A DNA stretch of 64,000 nucleotides, taken from the NCBI RefSeq assembly GCF_018863195.1, contig NZ_JAHKRT010000003.1:186001-250000 (forward strand). The letters run 5' to 3'. This document shows, in pieces, positions 18,679 to 27,883 of this stretch (within the stretch, counting starts at the first letter, position 1; the number at the start of each line of letters is the position of its first letter). Source of the DNA: Sphingomonas quercus (GTDB taxonomy: Bacteria > Pseudomonadota > Alphaproteobacteria > Sphingomonadales > Sphingomonadaceae). The translations under genes and the position numbers were made by a program. The notes under the pieces were generated by a model, which ran no database searches, was not told where the DNA came from, and worked only from the letters and a program-made list of their open reading frames with translations.

Positions 18679-19881
18679 TCAGGGCCGGTCGATCAGGGCC
18701 ATCAACTGGGCCAGTTTCTCGCCTGGCGCACATTCGATGCCGAAGCGACGCGCGCGGATCTGCCCGGTCATGAAGGCGGAGAACAGCGCCGCGTCGAGCG
18801 AACTCACGACGCGCCCCGGCGCCACCAGCGCGCGTAGATACGCACCCGATGTATGGCCGCGCCGATAGCGCAATTGCGCGGCGAACTGGTGCAGCGCGGG
18901 ATCGCGGGCAACCGCGATGAACAGATCCTCGACGCCCGAATCCGTGGCGCTCCGCTGCTGCAGCCCCGCCATCTGTCGCAGCAGTTCCTCGCGCGATCCG
19001 CGTGGCGTGGGCGGCGGGTCGCGCTCGCTCGCGCCCGCCGAGCGAATGTAGATGGTCTCGAAGGCGGCGCGGAGCAGATCGGCCACCGTCCTGAACTTGT
19101 GCGAGACCACGCCGAGCGTGAGGTCGGCTTCCGCGGCCACGGCGCGATGCGTCAGTCCGGCCGTCCCGGCGCGGGCGATGACCGTGGCAGCCGCCGCGGC
19201 GATGCGCGCCGTCGTCTCGTCCCGATCCGGCAGGGGCGGAAGCCCGCGCATCGCCTCGAGGCGGGCGAAATCGCGCCATGGCGAAGGCGGCGCCGGCAGG
19301 CCCGTCAGCCATGCACCCCATCCGCGGCAGAATTCGTCCAGGCCCGCCCGGTCGACCACGCGGCGCCAACGGAACATGTGAAAATAGCTTTCGCTGTCGA
19401 ATACATATTGGGTCAGGCGCGCATGATCCGCGAGCCCGACATGACCGCCGAACCTCGCCCAGAAATTCGACCAAAGCGCGCTCCACCGCTGCGAGATCGG
19501 GCGGAAACGCGGATCGCGCATGCCGAGCAACTGGCATTCGCGCCAGGCGAAGGCGAGGCCGCGCTGGCCGACCGCCCATTCATCGATCAGCGCGGCAAAG
19601 GCGGCGGCAAAGCCGTTCGCGGCGATCGGCGGCCCAGCCATCTCGTCGAGCCTGGCCTCGCACCAGAGCGCTGCGGCGTCACAGGCGCCTTCCTGGGCGA
19701 CCAGCAACAACTGTTCCAGAGAGCCGAAGTGGTGATAGATTGACGAGGCCGGAACATTGGCGATCTGGCTCAGTCGGCGCGCGGATATGCCGGCGCCGCC
19801 CTCGTTCGTCCACTGCGTCAACGCGGCCTGAACCAGACGATCCCGTGTTACTGGCAAGCTGCAAATTCCCGATACCGGCAT
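18679..19881 (-). CDS. Double TetR-type transcriptional regulator, 400 aa
   Basis: The protein is twice the usual TetR length and contains two complete TetR-like units. The first has its helix-turn-helix at residues ~12-58 (ISARRLSQIANVPASSIYHHF), followed by a ligand-domain-like helical region. The second helix-turn-helix is at ~225-270 (LTHRAVAAEADLTLGVVSHKF), followed by another helical domain. There is no internal stop or start that would split it. It is divergent from a TonB receptor and tyrosine phosphatase with 158 bp between, and probably represses that operon and itself. One chain may bind two half-sites that normally need a dimer, which is inference. Confidence 0.85.
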   Translation of the reverse strand: MPVSGICSLPVTRDRLVQAALTQWTNEGGAGISARRLSQIANVPASSIYHHFGSLEQLLLVAQEGACDAAALWCEARLDEMAGPPIAANGFAAAFAALIDEWAVGQRGLAFAWRECQLLGMRDPRFRPISQRWSALWSNFWARFGGHVGLADHARLTQYVFDSESYFHMFRWRRVVDRAGLDEFCRGWGAWLTGLPAPPSPWRDFARLEAMRGLPPLPDRDETTARIAAAAATVIARAGTAGLTHRAVAAEADLTLGVVSHKFRTVADLLRAAFETIYIRSAGASERDPPPTPRGSREELLRQMAGLQQRSATDSGVEDLFIAVARDPALHQFAAQLRYRRGHTSGAYLRALVAPGRVVSSLDAALFSAFMTGQIRARRFGIECAPGEKLAQLMALIDRP

Positions 19882-20039
19882 GGCTTCGCCACGCTTTTAC
19901 CCGCGGCGGACAATAGCAAGCCGATAATCGCTATTCGAGCGTAAAAGCCGCGGCACGCTCGTCACATTAGGTACATATAACCGTTACGATGTAGCCATAC
20001 GATCGTTCTAGTCGCCCCTCTATTCAATAGGGGGTTCCA
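19882..20039. promoter_or_regulatory. Divergent promoter/operator region with RBS hairpin
   Basis: This region lies between the double-TetR gene and the receptor gene. It contains two direct TACGAT copies (19985-19990 and 19998-20003) and the palindrome ACGATCGT at 19999-20006, plausible regulator-binding sites. At 20015-20034, CCCC and CTAT pair with ATAG and GGGG to form a hairpin that includes the ribosome site AGGGGG of the receptor gene. Exact promoters are not clear. Confidence 0.4.
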
Positions 20040-22439
20040 ATGAAGAGACTGATCGCAGTGCGCGTGCGTGCCTCAGCCCTGGCCGGCGTGGCGCTGATTC
20101 TCAGCATGCCAGTGGCCGCCTTGGCGGATGTCGGCGCGGTCAACGCAGTGGCGGACACCGAGCAGCAAGATCCAAATGGAATGCTCACCGAAATCGTCGT
20201 CACCGCCGAGAAGCGGCCTACGAACCTCCAAAAGACGCCGATCTCGATCTCGGTGCTGGGTGCGAACGACATTCAGAACCGCCATGTGCAGTCGCTGCTC
20301 GATCTCAGCAACGGCGCCATCCCCTCCCTGCGTGTAGCACCCTTCTTCTCGCGCAACTCCGCGCTGATCGTGAATATCCGCGGCATCGGCGTCCTCTCCG
20401 ACGGCAACCAGCCGGCGCGCGACCAGGGTGTCGGCATTTACGTGGACGGCATTTACCTCGGCCGCCCACAGGGGCTTGGCGCCGCGCTCTACGACATTGA
20501 AAGCATAGAGGTATTGAAAGGACCCCAGGGCACCCTGTTCGGCCGCAATACCGAAGGTGGCGCGGTCAGCATAACCACGAGAAAGCCCACCGGTGAATTC
20601 CACGTCAGCCTGCTCGGTGGCGTCGGCAACTTCGGCAGCTACAAGACTGAAGCACATGTCGACCTGCCGGAATTTCACAATTTCAGCCTCAAGATCGACG
20701 GCATCGTCACTGCCCGCGACGGCACGGTCAAGAACCCGCTGTCGGGCGCCTGGGGGTTCAACGCCTATGATCGGCGCGGCCTGCATACGCAGCTGCAATG
20801 GAAACCGGCCCCCAATTTTACCGCCAACTATTCCTACGACACGTCCTACGACGCTTCCTCCTCCCTCTATCAGCAGGCGATCGCGGGGGGCACGCAGCCG
20901 CGCGCGCCAGTCCTGCCCCTGCAACCGGACCGGACCAGCACCGCCAGCGTCGGCGTGCCGGAGCAGCCCAGCATCGGCAAGAATTCCGGCCATGGCCTGT
21001 TCCTCGAATGGCAGGTGGCGCCATCACTGACCCTCAAGTCCATCTCGTCCTATCGCAAGCTCAGCCAATCCCAGTTCGATAATGCCGCCGCGACTACCGC
21101 AACGCTGCCCGGCGCGCTTGCCGCCGGTGGCCAGTTCGCCCGCTACAGCCTCGCTGAATTCTACCAGCATCAGTATAGCCAGGAATTCCAGGCGATCGGC
21201 GACCTCGGCCGGATCCATTATGTCGTCGGTGCGATGGGCTTTCACGAGCATGTGCGCGACAATGCCCAGGCATTCTATACAATGCAGCTCAATGGCGATG
21301 GCACGGTCGCAACGGTATTGCCGCCGCCGAGCAGCACCACCGCCGCGATCCCGGTCAACGTTCCCGGGGCCCCGGTCGATCGCGCCAGCCGCATCAGCAC
21401 TGACAGCTACGGCGTATTCGGCCAGTTTACCTGGACGCCCGGCATCCTGGAGGACAATCTTCATCTCACGGCCGGTGCGCGCTGGACGAACGACAGGAAG
21501 AATGGCGAACTCTATATCGTCAACAATAAATTGCCGGTCGATGCCTATGGTGTTTCACGCATACTGACTTTCAAGAAAAGCTGGTCGCGCGTCGACCCGA
21601 TGGTCAATCTTGCATATGACGTCACGCGCGACGTTCACCTCTACGGAAAGTGGAGCACGGGGTATAAATCCGGCGGCGCCAACTCGCGCTCGCTGAGCTA
21701 TATGCCCTTCAATCCCGAAAAGGTGTCGATCTTCGAGATCGGGGCAAAGACGGAATTTTTCGATCGTCACGTCCGCCTCAATGTGTCGGCGTACACCGGG
21801 ACATATAAGGACATTCAGCTCGATTTCGCTGCGCCCTATTATAATTTCGACGCCGCCGGCAATCCGATAACCGCCGGCACCACGCGCACGACGCTGGATA
21901 CCTACAACGCGCCGGGCAATGGCCGGGTGAAGGGCGTGGAGGCCGAGCTGATGGTGGCGCCAGTGCGCGGACTGACGCTGTCGGCCAGTTACGCCTACAC
22001 CTATGTACGCATCCCGGACACGTCCAATCCCTATCCCACCTTCGTCGAGGGGAAGGGCATGGTGGTCAACACCACGCCGATCAGGATCTACACCACCTAT
22101 ACACCCAGGAACGCCCTGAGCGGCGCGATCGACTGGGAAAGGTCTTTGTCGGGCTTCACGCTGTCCGGCCATCTCGACGCCAATTACGACGACGGATTCT
22201 ATACTGCTTCGACTGCTCCCGTATTCAAGGGCGATGCAAGCACCATCTTCAATGGCCGGATTGCGGTGAGCGATATCGGTCTCGGCGCGGGCGAGACGAA
22301 ACTGACCGTCTCACTGTGGGCGCGAAACTTGTTCAACGAACAGCACAGATTTTACATCTCGGGCAACGCCGCATCGGGCCTGACGAGCTTTTTCAACGAG
22401 CCGCGGACGTTCGGCATCGAAGCCCAGGTGAAATTCTGA
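20040..22439 (+). CDS. TonB-dependent receptor under double-TetR control, 799 aa
   Basis: An outer-membrane receptor. The signal peptide (residues ~1-29, ending ALA) is followed by TEIVVTAEKR, a plug (~45-165) with VNIRGIG, GIYVDGIYLGR and IEVLKGPQGTLFGRNTEGGA, and a barrel ending in Phe (EAQVKF). No STN domain is present. It has the style of the large VTAEKR receptor group common in sphingomonads, whose cargos are often aromatic or terpenoid compounds rather than iron chelates. The downstream phosphatase gene starts at its stop, so both are co-transcribed. Confidence 0.93.
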   Translation: MKRLIAVRVRASALAGVALILSMPVAALADVGAVNAVADTEQQDPNGMLTEIVVTAEKRPTNLQKTPISISVLGANDIQNRHVQSLLDLSNGAIPSLRVAPFFSRNSALIVNIRGIGVLSDGNQPARDQGVGIYVDGIYLGRPQGLGAALYDIESIEVLKGPQGTLFGRNTEGGAVSITTRKPTGEFHVSLLGGVGNFGSYKTEAHVDLPEFHNFSLKIDGIVTARDGTVKNPLSGAWGFNAYDRRGLHTQLQWKPAPNFTANYSYDTSYDASSSLYQQAIAGGTQPRAPVLPLQPDRTSTASVGVPEQPSIGKNSGHGLFLEWQVAPSLTLKSISSYRKLSQSQFDNAAATTATLPGALAAGGQFARYSLAEFYQHQYSQEFQAIGDLGRIHYVVGAMGFHEHVRDNAQAFYTMQLNGDGTVATVLPPPSSTTAAIPVNVPGAPVDRASRISTDSYGVFGQFTWTPGILEDNLHLTAGARWTNDRKNGELYIVNNKLPVDAYGVSRILTFKKSWSRVDPMVNLAYDVTRDVHLYGKWSTGYKSGGANSRSLSYMPFNPEKVSIFEIGAKTEFFDRHVRLNVSAYTGTYKDIQLDFAAPYYNFDAAGNPITAGTTRTTLDTYNAPGNGRVKGVEAELMVAPVRGLTLSASYAYTYVRIPDTSNPYPTFVEGKGMVVNTTPIRIYTTYTPRNALSGAIDWERSLSGFTLSGHLDANYDDGFYTASTAPVFKGDASTIFNGRIAVSDIGLGAGETKLTVSLWARNLFNEQHRFYISGNAASGLTSFFNEPRTFGIEAQVKF

Positions 22440-22456
22440 TGAACCGGAGAAAACCC

Positions 22457-23515
22457 ATGCGGATACACATGAAAGTCCTGGGCCTAGTCATCGCATGCGC
22501 CGCCGGCCCGGCGCCGGCAACAGTCACCAACGCGCTCGCCACGCGCGCGGCGGGCGATCAGGTCCAGCTGGGCTGGACCGCCACCGGCGCGGTCGACGTC
22601 TATCTGGCCTATGCCCCCGATGCCCGCATCGCGGATGCGGTGCTCGTCTCGGGGGCGGACAAGGACGGCAAGGCGCTGGTCAGGGTCGACGCGACCAAGC
22701 GGCCTTATTTCCTGCTCCGCGACGCGGCCGACGGCGCGATGACGGAGGTTTCGGAGCGGATCGTCCCGCTCGCCCAGGGCTCGAACTTTCGCGACATTGG
22801 CGGCTATGCCGCGGCCGATGGGCGGCACGTGCGCTGGGGAGTCATCTACCGGTCCGGCGCATCGGCGATGTTGACCCCGGATGACGTGTCGAAGGTGAAC
22901 GCACTCGGCCTGCGCAACATGGTCGATCTTCGCTCCGACGAGGAGCGTGTTCTCGCGCCGAGCAAAATCGACGGCGTCCCCTATTCGGCAATCGGCTATT
23001 CGATGACGACACTGCTGGCCGGCATGAAAAACGCAGCGCCGCAAAACGGGGCGACCATCTATCGCGGCTTCCCGACGATGCTGGCACCTCAGCTGCGCAT
23101 CGTGTTCGATCTTCTCAGACGCCAGCAAGGTCCGATCGAGTATAATTGCTCTGCCGGGCAGGATCGTACCGGCTTCACCACCGCCATGATCCTTTCCGCC
23201 CTCGGCATTCCGCGCGAGACGATCATTCAGGATTATCACCTCTCCACTGCCTATCGGCAGCCGCAATATGAAATGCCGCATATCGACCTTGCCCGCTATC
23301 CTGACAATGCGGCGGCGCAGATGTTCGGGCGCTATCAGGACAATCCCGCGATGCGCGTCGCACAACCGCTCAAGGAGGCAGACGGCACGCCGTTTCTGAA
23401 GGGCGCATTCGACGAGATCGAGGCGAAATGGGGGTCGGTCGACGCCTATCTCGAGCAGGAGGTCGGGGTCAGCGCGGCGGATCGTGCCGAACTGCGCCGG
23501 CTCTACCTGCACTAG
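22457..23515 (+). CDS. Exported tyrosine/serine phosphatase, IphP-like, 352 aa
   Basis: A dual-specificity-type phosphatase of the bacterial Tyr_phosphatase family. The start ATG 22457 has GGAGA eight bases before it; an earlier ATG overlaps the receptor stop. A signal-peptide-like N-terminus (residues ~1-22) suggests export. Residues ~23-100 form a beta-rich, fibronectin-III-like segment. The catalytic domain begins at GSNFRDIGGY and has the P-loop CSAGQDRTG (C231, R237), the CX5R signature. It probably dephosphorylates a periplasmic phospho-ester or phosphopeptide taken up by the adjacent receptor, although protein substrates are also possible. Confidence 0.85.
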   Translation: MRIHMKVLGLVIACAAGPAPATVTNALATRAAGDQVQLGWTATGAVDVYLAYAPDARIADAVLVSGADKDGKALVRVDATKRPYFLLRDAADGAMTEVSERIVPLAQGSNFRDIGGYAAADGRHVRWGVIYRSGASAMLTPDDVSKVNALGLRNMVDLRSDEERVLAPSKIDGVPYSAIGYSMTTLLAGMKNAAPQNGATIYRGFPTMLAPQLRIVFDLLRRQQGPIEYNCSAGQDRTGFTTAMILSALGIPRETIIQDYHLSTAYRQPQYEMPHIDLARYPDNAAAQMFGRYQDNPAMRVAQPLKEADGTPFLKGAFDEIEAKWGSVDAYLEQEVGVSAADRAELRRLYLH

Positions 23516-23536
23516 ACCTTGGGGACAGACGACGGA

Positions 23537-23573
23537 GGCCCCGGAGCGCGCGCTCCCGGGTCCTTCGTTTTTC
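23537..23573 (+). terminator. Intrinsic terminator after the phosphatase gene
   Basis: GGAGCGC pairs with GCGCTCC as a perfect GC-rich stem inside a longer imperfect one (23537-23563), followed by TTCGTTTTTCC. It lies about 20 bp after the phosphatase stop codon. Confidence 0.7.
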
Positions 23574-23635
23574 CTTTCCGCGGGCCCGCTCGGGACGGAT
23601 GGGTCGCCCTTTCTGCCGATCCCTGGCCCTGTGGA

Positions 23636-23833
23636 TCAACGCAGGCGATCGCGCCCAAGCAGCCAATTGGACACCGGCTGCGGCAATGGGAACGACGCAT
23701 TGGGACGGCTCGCGAAAGTCGCGACCCAGCGGTCGCCCCTGTAAACCATCGCGGTGACGCCCATCTCCTTCGCCCGCGCCGGCAGGGGGAGACCATGGAC
23801 GGTCCCCGTCATGGGCATATGGTCTGCGCTCAC
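23636..23833 (-). CDS. Possible small protein, 65 aa, unknown
   Basis: A minus-strand frame starts at GTG 23833 with AGAGGAA about eight bases upstream and stops at TGA 23636. Codon third positions are mostly G/C. The product contains MPMTGTVHGLPLPARAKEMG and ends VSNWLLGRDRLR, which reads like a folded polypeptide rather than an antisense shadow. There is no signal peptide or membrane helix. It is convergent with the phosphatase gene, with a terminator between. It could be a real short gene or the C-terminal remnant of a longer one, because the frame stays open upstream. Confidence 0.35.
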   Translation of the reverse strand: MSADHMPMTGTVHGLPLPARAKEMGVTAMVYRGDRWVATFASRPNASFPLPQPVSNWLLGRDRLR

Positions 23834-24074
23834 GATCAGTTCCTCTTCCCCTGTCTGACCCCTTTTAGACGGAGCAGGCCTCCGGGCGCCTTTTTCTGCC
23901 AATTTTTGCTCCTTGTCGGCACTCAAGCCACACTGCTCCCCCCGTGCCGGTGCGGCCGGAGAGCCGCCATGCGGGAAGGAAGGAGACGTGCCCGGTACGC
24001 CTGCAATCCCGCACGCCCGCCCATGCACGATTGCGGCCTTTCGATACCGCCCCCTTTCCCGCATGATCCGCGAC
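23834..24074. other. Intergenic region upstream of pldA
   Basis: About 240 bp with no clear gene. It presumably carries the promoter for the phospholipase gene; I cannot assign boxes. The phospholipase frame stays open back to 23913, but that stretch does not encode a signal-peptide-like start. Confidence 0.35.
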
Positions 24075-25286
24075 ATGAAAATAGCAACTCCGATCGCAGC
24101 GTTTGTGGTCGTGTCGGCCGCCGCCCCGACACTGGCGCAGCCCGCGTCGCGCACCCTGGTGAGCAATGTCGAGCCCGGTTCGGCGGCGGACATGATGGTC
24201 GTGGAAATCACCATCCTTCAGTTCCAATCGTCGTCATCGGTCGATGACCTGCCCGCACATTTCCCGGCGCAACTGGAGATTGACGGCAACAAGGTCGCGG
24301 TGATGCTCGACCGTCTCGATGCCCCGCCCGAGCGGCCTGTCGACCGGGGCAGGTTCGGCCAGGCGAAATATGCTCTGCGTTTGCCTGCGCATGGTTCGCC
24401 AACAGGGCTCGCGGTCCTTTCGCTGGGGAACGAGGCCGGCTCGGGCTATGCCTTCTCGCTGTCCGGCGTCGACGCCTCGCGGGCCCAGGATCGGCCTCGA
24501 TCAGCGGAGAATGCGCTCGCTCCGCCGGAGCCCGCCCGTCCTCAATCGGCAAAGCCGGAAAGGGGCAACGCCTTCCTGGGCAATCTGTCGAGCTATGCGC
24601 CGATCTATGCGGTCTATGGCCCCGGGACGGACAGCGACGCGCGCCTTCAAATCAGCTTCAAATATCAGCTTTTTGGAGAAGCCGGCGCGACCGGACGAGG
24701 CCACCCGTTCATCAACAACATCCACATCGCCGTAACGCAGAGAATGTTCTGGGATCTGGGAACTGAGTCCACGCCGTTCCGCAATATCGACTTCATGCCC
24801 GAGCTTTTCTATCTTCTTCCCGCCACGGCAATTGACCGGCGGATCGCGCTCGGCGGCCAGGCCGGCCTCCGTCATGAATCGAACGGCCGCGACGGATTGG
24901 CATCGAGGAGCCTGAACACCCTCTACCTCCAGCCTGTCGCCACGATGTCGGTCGGCAAATATACGCTCTCGCTGGGGCCGCGCCTGGATCTTTACGTCGG
25001 CCGCCTCAAGGACAACCCCGATATCAAGCGCTATCGCGGCAATGCCTCGCTGTTCGCCGAAATCGGACAAGACGATGGGATTCGACTATCCACGAACACC
25101 CGCTTCAATTTCGCCACGGGCAAAGGGGCAATCGACGCCAATCTGAGCTACCCGCTCGATCGACTTGTCTATTCTGAGCTCAATCTTTACGCTTTCGGTC
25201 AGGCCTTTGCAGGCTATGGCGAGAACCTGCTCGATTACAATCGCCGGATAACGCGGCTGCGGGTCGGGGTGGGCATTGTCCGGTGA
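24075..25286 (+). CDS. pldA: Outer membrane phospholipase A (OMPLA), 403 aa
   Basis: A beta-barrel phospholipase A1/A2 that degrades misplaced phospholipids in the outer leaflet of the outer membrane. The signal peptide (residues 1-21, ending TLA) fits a start at 24075; ATG 24063 is an alternative. Residues ~25-165 form an extra N-terminal domain found in longer OMPLA relatives. The catalytic triad motifs are intact: H267 and S269 in RHESNGR, and N281 in SRSLN. Strand-rich sequence runs to the C-terminus. It converges with the efflux operon, 40 bp away. Confidence 0.9.
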   Translation: MKIATPIAAFVVVSAAAPTLAQPASRTLVSNVEPGSAADMMVVEITILQFQSSSSVDDLPAHFPAQLEIDGNKVAVMLDRLDAPPERPVDRGRFGQAKYALRLPAHGSPTGLAVLSLGNEAGSGYAFSLSGVDASRAQDRPRSAENALAPPEPARPQSAKPERGNAFLGNLSSYAPIYAVYGPGTDSDARLQISFKYQLFGEAGATGRGHPFINNIHIAVTQRMFWDLGTESTPFRNIDFMPELFYLLPATAIDRRIALGGQAGLRHESNGRDGLASRSLNTLYLQPVATMSVGKYTLSLGPRLDLYVGRLKDNPDIKRYRGNASLFAEIGQDDGIRLSTNTRFNFATGKGAIDANLSYPLDRLVYSELNLYAFGQAFAGYGENLLDYNRRITRLRVGVGIVR

Positions 25287-25300
25287 GCCGGGATCGCCCT

Positions 25301-25321
25301 GCGACACCGGCCGGTGATCGC
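25301..25321. terminator. Palindrome between convergent pldA and efflux genes
   Basis: CACCGGCCGGTG at 25305-25316 is a perfect palindrome, extended by GCGA at 25301 pairing with TCGC at 25318-25321. It sits midway in the 40-bp convergent gap and may end transcription from both sides. There is no T-tract. Confidence 0.4.
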
Positions 25322-25326
25322 TGCCC

Positions 25327-26724
25327 TCACCCCGCGTCGTGCCATCCGCCGCCGAGCGCGGCATTGAGCTGGATGCTCGCCTTCAGACGGCGCGTCTGCA
25401 GGTCGAGCGCATCGAGCCGGGTGCGCAGCGCCGTGGTCTGGGCCGTGACCACGTCGAGATAGTCGACGGCGCCCTTGACGTAGCGGTTCATCGACAGGGC
25501 CTCCGTCTGGGTCGCCTGCCGGACGGCGTCATCCTGGGCGAGCGCCTCGCCGTCGAGATGGTGGAGCAGGGCCAGACCGTTCTCCACCTCTTCGAACGCT
25601 TGCAGCACCGCCGCGCGATAGCGGGCGGTGGCCTCGCGCCAGCGAGCGCGCGCGAGCGCGAGGCCACCCCGCCGGCGTCCGCCATCGAACAGGTTGAAGA
25701 CGGCGCCGGGGCCGACCGACCAGATGAGGTTGGGTGCGCTCAACAGCCCGTCCATCCCGGTATTCTGGAAGCCGACGCCGCCGCCGAGCGTGATCGCCGG
25801 AAAGAAGGCCGCCTTCGCGACACCAATCTCCGCATTGGCCGCGGCCATGCGCCGTTCAGCGGCGGCGATGTCGGGGCGGCGTTCCAGCAACGCGGCGGGC
25901 ACGCCGGCGGGGACGGGCGGCAGTTCCAGGCTGGCGACCGACGGGGTGACGGAGAAGTCCGGGGCCGGCGTGCCAACGAGGCTGGCAATGGCATGTTCGG
26001 CGAGCGCGCGGCCGGCGCGGGCATCGAACAGCCTGGCCTGTGCCTCGGCGCGTTGCGCACCGGCCCGACTGACATCAAGACCGGAGGCGATGCCGGCCGC
26101 GAAGCGCCGCTTCGTCATCGCGTCGGCCTTGTCATAGGCATCAACCGTGGCGGTGAGCAGCGCGATGCGCTGATCCAGGCCGCGCAGCGTGACATAGGCG
26201 GCGGCAAGCCGGCTCTGCAGGCTGAGCCTGACGCCGGCGACATCGTCGGCGCTGGCTTCGGTCTCGGCACGCCTGGCAGCGACCGCATTGCGCACCCGGC
26301 CCCAAAGATCGAGCTCGAAGCCGGCGCCGACCTCGATCGTATCGGCGCTGTAGATATCGGGCTGATTCTGGCCGCGTAGCGGACGGTTGTCCGACTGGCG
26401 GTTGCGCGAGACGTCGACGTCGATGCCGGCGCTGGGGACCCGGCCTGCGCCGATGCGGACGAGATCGGCCTGCGCCTGGTCGTAGCGGGCCAGCGCCACG
26501 GCGAGGCCGGGATTGGCGCTGGCGATGCGCGCTTCCAGCAAGTTCAGCGTCTCGTCTCCATAGCCACGCCACCACTCGCCAGCCGCGATTGCGCCCGGCG
26601 CGGCGGGCGTCCACGCGCCCGCCTCCTTATAGGCGGCCGGCGTCGCCACGGTCGGCGGCCGATAGGGCGGCGCGAAGGAGCAGCCGCCAAGCGCCGCCGC
26701 CGCCGCCAGCAGGATCGGCCGCAT
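25327..26724 (-). CDS. Outer-membrane efflux factor (NodT/OprM family lipoprotein), 465 aa
   Basis: The exit duct of a tripartite pump. The N-terminus MRPILLAAAAALGGC is a lipoprotein signal with a lipobox LGGC, so the mature Cys15 is lipidated. Two outer-membrane-efflux-protein repeats follow, with long helices typical of the periplasmic tunnel (QAQADLVRIGAGRVPS; RRPDIAAAERRMAAANAEIG, the second-repeat signature). The start at 26724 is set by this signal and lies 1 bp after the adaptor's stop codon. It is last in the operon RR-HK-RND-adaptor-OMF. Confidence 0.92.
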   Translation of the reverse strand: MRPILLAAAAALGGCSFAPPYRPPTVATPAAYKEAGAWTPAAPGAIAAGEWWRGYGDETLNLLEARIASANPGLAVALARYDQAQADLVRIGAGRVPSAGIDVDVSRNRQSDNRPLRGQNQPDIYSADTIEVGAGFELDLWGRVRNAVAARRAETEASADDVAGVRLSLQSRLAAAYVTLRGLDQRIALLTATVDAYDKADAMTKRRFAAGIASGLDVSRAGAQRAEAQARLFDARAGRALAEHAIASLVGTPAPDFSVTPSVASLELPPVPAGVPAALLERRPDIAAAERRMAAANAEIGVAKAAFFPAITLGGGVGFQNTGMDGLLSAPNLIWSVGPGAVFNLFDGGRRRGGLALARARWREATARYRAAVLQAFEEVENGLALLHHLDGEALAQDDAVRQATQTEALSMNRYVKGAVDYLDVVTAQTTALRTRLDALDLQTRRLKASIQLNAALGGGWHDAG

Positions 26725-26725
26725 C

Positions 26726-27883
26726 CTAGCCACGGGCCGGCCCGAGCAGCCGCACCTTCTCCCCCTCGGCAAGGGAATCGGGCGGGTTGTCGACCACCTT
26801 GTCCCTCGCCGTCAGGCCGGCCGCGATGATTACGCTCTGGCCGAGATCGCGCCCGATCGTGACCGGACGCAGCCGCACCCGTCCATCGGCATCAACCAGT
26901 GCAACCTGCGTCCCCTCGGCCCGGAACAGCAGCGCGCTGGCCGGCACGCGCACGGCATCGCCGCCGTCACGGACGTCGAAGCGCACCTGCGCGTAGCCGC
27001 CGGGCTTGAGTGCACCGTCCGCATTGTCGGCCGCGAGCTGGACCTGGAAAGCGCCGGTGCGCCCGTCGATCGCGCCGGAATTGCCGATCAGACGGGCGGG
27101 GAAGCGGCGGCCGGGATAGTCCGGCAACGATAGCTCGGCGGTGAGCCCCGGCTTCATCTCCGCCGCATAGCCCTGCGGCACGTTGACATAGACGCGGACC
27201 TTGCGCGTGTCGGCCACCGCGAACAGCGGCTGCTGCCCGCTGCCGGTGCCGACCAGATCACCGATGTCGACACTGCGCAGCGTCACCGTTCCGGCGAACG
27301 GCGCGCGCAGCGTGGCGAAGCTCTTCATCGCCAGCAGCCGGCCGAGATTGGCCTCAGCGGCCAGAACGGCGGCCCTGCGCGCGGCAAGCGCGCCGTTCTT
27401 CTCATCCGCTTCCTGCCTCGAGACCGACGCCGTCGAGAGAAGATCGTTCCAGCGATCCGCCGTGCTCTGGGCAAGCTCGGCGCCGGCCTTGGCGCTGGCG
27501 AGGTCGGCGCGGGCCTGGGCGATCTGCTGGTCAAGCTCCGGCGTGTCGATCAGGCCCAGTGCCGCGCCAGCCGGCACGCGGTCGCCGATGTCGCGCGACC
27601 AGCTCTTCATATAGCCGTTCACCCTGGCGTAGAGCTTGGCCGCGTTCCATGCCTGCAGCGTCCCCGGAAGCGTCAGCGCGTCCGCCGCGCCGGCGCCGTC
27701 CACCGCGACGAGCTGCACGGTCGGCACGGCGCGCGCGTCGGACCAGCGCTGGGCGGCGTCGCGATCGTGAGCGCGGCTGATGCCGCCGGTGGCAACGATA
27801 GTGACCGCCACACAGGCCGCGACGATGCCGGCGGTCCTGAGCCCTCGGGGCGCGGTTGGGCTGGCGGGGGCGTCAGGCGACAT
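26726..27883 (-). CDS. RND efflux periplasmic adaptor (membrane fusion protein), 385 aa
   Basis: An HlyD/AcrA-type adaptor linking the inner-membrane pump with the outer-membrane factor. Start ATG 27883 gives a short cytoplasmic N-terminus and one membrane anchor at residues ~17-34. The lipoyl-like halves (NGYMKSWSRDIGDRVPAGAALG and LRAPFAGTVTLRSVDIGDLV) flank a helical hairpin (~110-165), followed by beta-barrel and membrane-proximal domains. It overlaps the pump gene by 11 bp. Confidence 0.92.
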   Translation of the reverse strand: MSPDAPASPTAPRGLRTAGIVAACVAVTIVATGGISRAHDRDAAQRWSDARAVPTVQLVAVDGAGAADALTLPGTLQAWNAAKLYARVNGYMKSWSRDIGDRVPAGAALGLIDTPELDQQIAQARADLASAKAGAELAQSTADRWNDLLSTASVSRQEADEKNGALAARRAAVLAAEANLGRLLAMKSFATLRAPFAGTVTLRSVDIGDLVGTGSGQQPLFAVADTRKVRVYVNVPQGYAAEMKPGLTAELSLPDYPGRRFPARLIGNSGAIDGRTGAFQVQLAADNADGALKPGGYAQVRFDVRDGGDAVRVPASALLFRAEGTQVALVDADGRVRLRPVTIGRDLGQSVIIAAGLTARDKVVDNPPDSLAEGEKVRLLGPARG

